A stretch of DNA of 8,663 nucleotides from an uncultured Treponema sp. (GTDB taxonomy: Bacteria > Spirochaetota > Spirochaetia > Treponematales > Treponemataceae): NCBI GenBank assembly GCA_947176045.1, contig CAMWPF010000047.1, forward strand, positions 1 to 8,663, in the 5' to 3' direction. Numbering within the stretch: position 1 is the first letter of the stretch; every line of letters starts with the position of its first letter. The notes under the pieces were generated by a model, which searched no databases, was not told where the DNA came from, and saw only the letters and a list, made by a program, of their open reading frames with translations. Position numbers and translations under genes: made by a program. This document shows positions 5,656 to 8,663 of this stretch, in pieces.

Positions 5656-7794
5656 ATGTTCACTATTCAGAAAAAGCTTGTCCTGTTCAGTTCGTGCATC
5701 ATCTTTGCGCTTGTGCTCCTTGTCATTTCCATCATCGGCTTTCACGTGCGGCGGTCGAGCCTCGAGCAGTTCCGCGGGAACATGGCGCGCGAGACGCTTC
5801 TTGTGGAAAACAGCATCAACCTGTTCTTTTCTGAAACGATGCGCAATGTGGAGCTGCTTGCGAACCATCCCGACGTGCGCCTTATAGATGAAGAAATCAA
5901 TTCCTACGTCGACCGTCCGACGCTCACCGATTTGAAGACTGTCGCGCGCACGCCGCTTGAACGGAGGATTTTCACGCTTCTGCGCGGCGTATTCACGTCG
6001 CATCCGAACTATGTTGAAGTGTTCCTCGGAACAAAATGGGGCGGGAAGGTAACGAGCTTCGACGGAAACCAGACGGCGAACTACGATCCGCGCAAGCGCG
6101 CGTGGTACAAGGCGGCGACGGAGCAGCCGGACAGGACGGTCGTCGCCAAGGCATACCAGTCCACGCTCAAGATAGACGGCCGGCTTCCCATCGTCGTGTG
6201 TATGACGCGTGCCATCTTCTCTCCTGAGGGGGAGCACGTCGGAAACATGGCGATTGAAGTTTCGCTCGCGACGCTTTCGGATATGCTGTCCCGCTTCCGC
6301 ATCGGAGATACGGGCTTCATCGTGATGATTCAGGACGACGGCGTGATCCTTGCCGACCCGCACGACGAGTCGTGCAACTTCAAGAACATCGCGGAGCTTG
6401 AGAACGCGGATGTCGCCGCGCTCGCGTCGGTTTCGTCGGGCGAGGCGAAGGTCCGCATGGACGGCGAGACGTGGCTTGCGAGCGTGCGCACTATCGAAGG
6501 CTTGAACTGGAAGCTCGTCGCGTTCATGCAGGAAAAGGAAGTGATGGCGGACTTCCGCGCAATCCTGTTCTGGATGAGCGTGATCGGCGCGGCGCTGTTC
6601 GTGCTGTTCCTGTTCGTTTCGGTCGTGTTTGCGACGCACATCACGAAGCCCATCCGCGCCATGAGCGCGCTTCTGAAGGCGGCGGCGCGGAACGACTGCA
6701 CGGTGCGCATGGACGAAAAGGGCAGCGATGAATTCTCGCTGCTCGCCCGCGACTTCAACGCGACGTTCAGCACAATCGCCCGGTCCATTCAGACTGCCAA
6801 GGACCGCGCTGACGAAATGGCCGCTGCCGGACGCTCGCTTGCGGAGCATACGGCTTCTTCCGCAGGAACGCTGACGCAGATAGATTCAGGCATCGCCGTG
6901 ATTCAGGGGCAGGCGTCGGCTCAGGATTCGGCGGTCAATGAAATGGCGGGAGCGGTGAAGGCGATAAGCGGCGCGGTTGAAAGCGTCTTTGAGTCGGCGG
7001 AAAGCCAGTCGGTGAGCGTTGACGAGTCGATGCAGGCGGTGAAGGCAATCACGGACAACATCGATTCTGCCGCGGACCTGTTCGAGCAGAGCGGGCGGCT
7101 GCTAGACGGCATGGTGGCGCAGACGGCTGAAGGGCGGGAGCGGCTTGCCAACGTGACGGCGACAATCGCGCAGCTGGCGGAAAAGTCAAGCTCGATTCTT
7201 GAGACGAGCAAGGTGATTCAGATGATTGCGAGCCAGACGAACCTTCTTGCCATGAACGCCGCAATCGAGGCCGCGCACGCGGGAGAGACTGGCAAGGGAT
7301 TCGCCGTCGTCGCCGATGAAATCCGCAAGCTTGCGGAGCATTCCGACCAGGAAGGAAAGCGGGCGGCGCAGGTCATTCAGGAATCGCTTGAAATAATCAC
7401 CGGCATGACGGCGGCGGGAAGCACGCTCGGCGAGGCGTTCGACAAGGTGTACGAATGCGCGGACAGAGTGCGCGCCCACGAGAATTCGATGGCGGAGGCG
7501 ATGAAGACGCAGCGGCAGTCCGGCGCGGACGTGCTCGGCGCAGTGCGCGCAATCAGCGACGCAAGCAGCAGGACGCGCGCAAGCTCGCAGGAGTGCATGG
7601 ACAAAGGGCGGCTGCTGACGGAAAAGCTGACGCAGCTGGATGCCGTTGTCGAGGCAATCCGCGAAGGAACATACTCGATGATAAACGGCGTGCAGACCAT
7701 CGGACTGTCCGTGCGCGAAATGGATGCCGTCGCGCAGCAGAACAAGGACAACATCGCCGCGCTCCTTGCGGAAATGGGCCGGTTCACGGTGTAG
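5656..7794 (+). CDS. Methyl-accepting chemotaxis protein with dCache sensor and HAMP
   Basis: 712 aa from ATG 5656, which has GGAG 6 nt upstream; ATG 5644 in the same frame would add four residues and has a poorer site. TM1 is 9-29, the periplasmic dCache domain 35-300, TM2 303-326, HAMP 326-380 (TKPIRAMSALL then SDEFSLLARDFNA), followed by a long methyl-accepting coiled coil. The sensor holds a textbook Y143-x4-R148-x-W150-Y151-x2-A, the motif of dCache domains that bind amino acids or related amines. The usual aspartate in the later strand is Glu201 (MAIEVSL), so the ligand may differ. The signalling tip IASQTNLLAMNAAIEAAHAG is at 524-543, identical to that of the divergent receptor. No CheR tether is seen at the end (MGRFTV). 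The 3' end overlaps the convergent flavodoxin gene by 11 nt. Confidence 0.93.
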   Translation: MFTIQKKLVLFSSCIIFALVLLVISIIGFHVRRSSLEQFRGNMARETLLVENSINLFFSETMRNVELLANHPDVRLIDEEINSYVDRPTLTDLKTVARTPLERRIFTLLRGVFTSHPNYVEVFLGTKWGGKVTSFDGNQTANYDPRKRAWYKAATEQPDRTVVAKAYQSTLKIDGRLPIVVCMTRAIFSPEGEHVGNMAIEVSLATLSDMLSRFRIGDTGFIVMIQDDGVILADPHDESCNFKNIAELENADVAALASVSSGEAKVRMDGETWLASVRTIEGLNWKLVAFMQEKEVMADFRAILFWMSVIGAALFVLFLFVSVVFATHITKPIRAMSALLKAAARNDCTVRMDEKGSDEFSLLARDFNATFSTIARSIQTAKDRADEMAAAGRSLAEHTASSAGTLTQIDSGIAVIQGQASAQDSAVNEMAGAVKAISGAVESVFESAESQSVSVDESMQAVKAITDNIDSAADLFEQSGRLLDGMVAQTAEGRERLANVTATIAQLAEKSSSILETSKVIQMIASQTNLLAMNAAIEAAHAGETGKGFAVVADEIRKLAEHSDQEGKRAAQVIQESLEIITGMTAAGSTLGEAFDKVYECADRVRAHENSMAEAMKTQRQSGADVLGAVRAISDASSRTRASSQECMDKGRLLTEKLTQLDAVVEAIREGTYSMINGVQTIGLSVREMDAVAQQNKDNIAALLAEMGRFTV

Positions 7795-8341
7795 GGATGT
7801 GCAAGCCTGTTGCTGCCGCGCGTGCTTTCCTGCGGACGCTTTTTGCGCAGGATGGTACGCGCGCCGCCCGAACGGCGATTGTCTTTCCGAATGCGGCGTT
7901 CGGCGCGCTTTTGCGGACTTCGTCTGTTCCGCGGGCGAACGGACTTCCGCCGTATGTTACGAACGGCACAATTGTCTTGCCGGAAAAATCATGCGCCTCA
8001 AGGAACGTGAGAACCGGGGCGGGAGCGTGTCCGCACCACAGCGGATAGCCGATAAAAACCACATCATAGCCGGAAACGTCCGCCGCCTCGCACTCGATTT
8101 CGGGACGCGCGCCGCGCCTGTACTCGTCCTTCGCGCGCTTCATGTTCGCCTGCTTTTCGGCAGGATACGGCTCCCGGGCAAAAATCCGCGCAAGCGTTCC
8201 GCCCGTCTCCGCTGCAATCTCCTGCGCCACTTTCTCCGTGTTTCCGCCCTTGCTGAAATACGCCACAAGCACGCGCCCGTCCTGCGCAAAACTTTCCGCC
8301 GCAAACGCCAAAACCATCGCAACCAAAACACACTTCTTCAT
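7784..8341 (-). CDS. Exported flavodoxin-family protein
   Basis: 185 aa from ATG 8341, which has a perfect AGGAGG (8348-8353) 6 nt upstream; an ATG 24 nt further upstream would bury the signal peptide. Residues 1-19 are a Sec signal (MKK, apolar core, SFA cut site before Gln20). A flavodoxin domain follows: VLVAYFS then the FMN-phosphate loop S30-KGGN-T35, DVVFIGYPLWCG (93-104) and VTYGGSPFARG (128-138), the loops that hold the isoalloxazine ring. It resembles flavodoxin-like (Flavodoxin_4) proteins that are exported in several anaerobes; the likely role is periplasmic electron transfer, partner unknown. The C-terminus (RRKARAAATGLHIPTP) lacks the usual KWL-type final helix and runs into the convergent receptor gene, so the original stop may have been lost. 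Confidence 0.87.
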   Translation of the reverse strand: MKKCVLVAMVLAFAAESFAQDGRVLVAYFSKGGNTEKVAQEIAAETGGTLARIFAREPYPAEKQANMKRAKDEYRRGARPEIECEAADVSGYDVVFIGYPLWCGHAPAPVLTFLEAHDFSGKTIVPFVTYGGSPFARGTDEVRKSAPNAAFGKTIAVRAARVPSCAKSVRRKARAAATGLHIPTP

Positions 8342-8347
8342 TTTCAA

Positions 8348-8398
8348 CCTCCTATAAAAAGTCAAGAAGGAAATTTCAATTTCCTTCTTGACTTTTTA
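8348..8398. repeat. Repeat module copy 1: CCTCCTAT plus a perfect 20-bp hairpin
   Basis: After CCTCCTAT, the arms at 8356-8375 and 8378-8397 are exact complements with a 2-nt centre (TC). A5 and T5 ends make it terminator-like in both directions. On the minus strand the CCTCCT is the flavodoxin ribosome site. Copy 2 at 8498 is 44/51 identical. Confidence 0.9.
8351..8379 (-). promoter_or_regulatory. Possible flavodoxin promoter inside the hairpin
   Basis: On the minus strand TTGAAA (8374-8379), 17 nt, TATAGG (8351-8356). Copy 2 keeps the same geometry (TAGACA, 17 nt, TATAGG). If used, it would start transcription after the AGGAGG, making that site useless, so the terminator reading competes with it. 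Confidence 0.25.
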
Positions 8399-8399
8399 C

Positions 8400-8415
8400 C
8401 TGCGCGTAAGCGCAG
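8400..8415. repeat. Hairpin CTGCGC-GTAA-GCGCAG
   Basis: A 6-bp perfect stem with a GNRA-type GTAA loop, 2 nt after the preceding hairpin. Confidence 0.75.
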
Positions 8416-8426
8416 ATGTAAAACAT
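8416..8426. repeat. Small hairpin ATGT-AAA-ACAT
   Basis: A 4-bp stem that directly abuts the hairpins on either side (0 and 1 nt gaps). Weak alone; listed because it completes the chain. Confidence 0.4.
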
Positions 8427-8427
8427 G

Positions 8428-8452
8428 CACATTCGCGCTTTGCGCGAATGTG
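8428..8452. repeat. Perfect 11-bp hairpin CACATTCGCGC-TTT-GCGCGAATGTG
   Basis: Exact complementarity over 11 bp with a TTT loop. Confidence 0.85.
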
Positions 8453-8454
8453 TC

Positions 8455-8493
8455 AAGCAAAAGTGTCGCGCCATCCGTGCGACGCTTTTGCTT
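8455..8493. repeat. 15-bp hairpin with AAGCAAAAG / CTTTTGCTT base
   Basis: Arms 8455-8469 and 8479-8493 pair throughout with a single T-G wobble; 9-nt loop. The C-T4-G tract in the right arm is too short for a convincing terminator. Confidence 0.85.
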
Positions 8494-8497
8494 ATCC

Positions 8498-8548
8498 CCT
8501 CCTATAAAAAGTCAATGAGGAAATGTCTATTTCCGATTTGACTTTTTA
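8498..8548. repeat. Repeat module copy 2, hairpin imperfect
   Basis: Starts 150 bp after copy 1. It keeps CCTCCTATAAAAAGTCAA and TTGACTTTTTA. The outer stem is 10 bp (8506-8515 with 8538-8547), then a 3x3 internal mismatch (TGA/GAT), a 6-bp inner stem GGAAAT/ATTTCC and a GTCT loop. Differences from copy 1 are on both arms and not compensatory. No start codon is suitably placed after its minus-strand AGGAGG. Confidence 0.9.
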
Positions 8549-8549
8549 G

Positions 8550-8577
8550 GCATTTCCGCAACGCAGTGAGGAAATGC
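8550..8577. repeat. 8-bp hairpin GCATTTCC / GGAAATGC
   Basis: A perfect 8-bp stem around a 12-nt loop that contains CGCAACGC, an octamer also forming the tip of the next hairpin. Confidence 0.75.
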
Positions 8578-8588
8578 AATCAATAAGA

Positions 8589-8607
8589 AAGTTCGCAACG
8601 CGAACTT
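8589..8607. repeat. Perfect 8-bp hairpin AAGTTCGC-AAC-GCGAACTT
   Basis: Exact 8-bp stem with a 3-nt loop. Confidence 0.8.
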
Positions 8608-8610
8608 GTG

Positions 8611-8649
8611 AATAAAAACCGTGACGGCATCTTCGGCACGGTTTTTATT
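8611..8649. terminator. Bidirectional terminator-like 13-bp hairpin
   Basis: AATAAAAACCGTG (8611-8623) pairs exactly with CACGGTTTTTATT (8637-8649). Both ends are A/T-rich, so it could terminate transcription on either strand. Which outside gene it serves cannot be seen. Confidence 0.6.
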
Positions 8650-8652
8650 ACA

Positions 8653-8663
8653 CTCCTATAAGA
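8653..8663. repeat. Start of a third repeat module, cut by the window edge
   Basis: CTCCTATAA recurs 154 bp after the same point in copy 2, then the window ends. Confidence 0.55.

Noticed and set aside
5653..6849. Long minus-strand open frame (398 codons) opposite the plus-strand receptor
   Set aside because: Same reason: arginine-rich shadow of a real gene without a ribosome site or domain.
7724..8518. Plus-strand frame of 264 codons over the flavodoxin
   Set aside because: It overlaps the receptor end and the antisense of the flavodoxin and runs through the hairpin array; no protein family is visible.
8356..8649. Integron attC sites or a CRISPR array
   Set aside because: There are no GTTRRRY/RYYYAAC core sites, and the repeats are not short direct repeats with unique spacers; each unit is itself a hairpin.

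Overview
The window looks like a chromosomal segment of a fairly GC-rich, motile, host-associated bacterium, most likely a Treponema-like spirochaete. This is an inference from two large dCache chemoreceptors side by side, a spirochaete-style lipobox, a secreted flavodoxin, and a poly-G tract beside a receptor promoter. No rRNA or other taxonomic marker is present, so the assignment is provisional. The outer genes sit near 60% G+C in the block I counted (6601-6660), while blocks inside 1740-2340 are nearer 40-47%.

Layout, left to right. The last 32 codons of an aldo/keto reductase end at 101. A convergent nitroreductase with an ArsR-type winged helix fused to its C-terminus follows (133-1149, minus), with a good promoter just upstream. 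An XRE regulator (1343-1627, minus) is divergent from a small lower-GC operon: a DUF697-like hydrophobic protein (1751-2116), a 60-residue protein in a doubtful frame (2152-2334) and a clear rho-independent terminator (2345-2375). Right after it come a four-cysteine zinc-ribbon protein (about 2393-2617) and an overlapping 48-residue protein (2607-2753).

A rhodanese lipoprotein (2799-3215, minus) lies downstream of a dCache chemoreceptor (3374-5353, minus). A second dCache/HAMP chemoreceptor (5656-7794, plus) is divergent from the first across about 300 bp. That intergenic region holds a near-consensus promoter that would make the first receptor mRNA almost leaderless, a run of ten G nine bases upstream of its -35, a GC palindrome, a second inverted repeat and a weaker promoter for the second receptor. 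A secreted flavodoxin (7784-8341, minus) is convergent with the second receptor and overlaps it by 11 nt.

The last 310 bp contain no gene. They are a nearly continuous chain of nine hairpins, including a hairpin module repeated about every 150 bp and starting a third time at the window edge. This array is the least explained part of the window.

How the genes may work together (inference): two receptors sense extracellular small molecules and feed the chemotaxis pathway. The AKR, nitroreductase, rhodanese and flavodoxin are redox or sulfur functions, two of them exported. The central low-GC block looks like a small acquired cassette with its own regulator.
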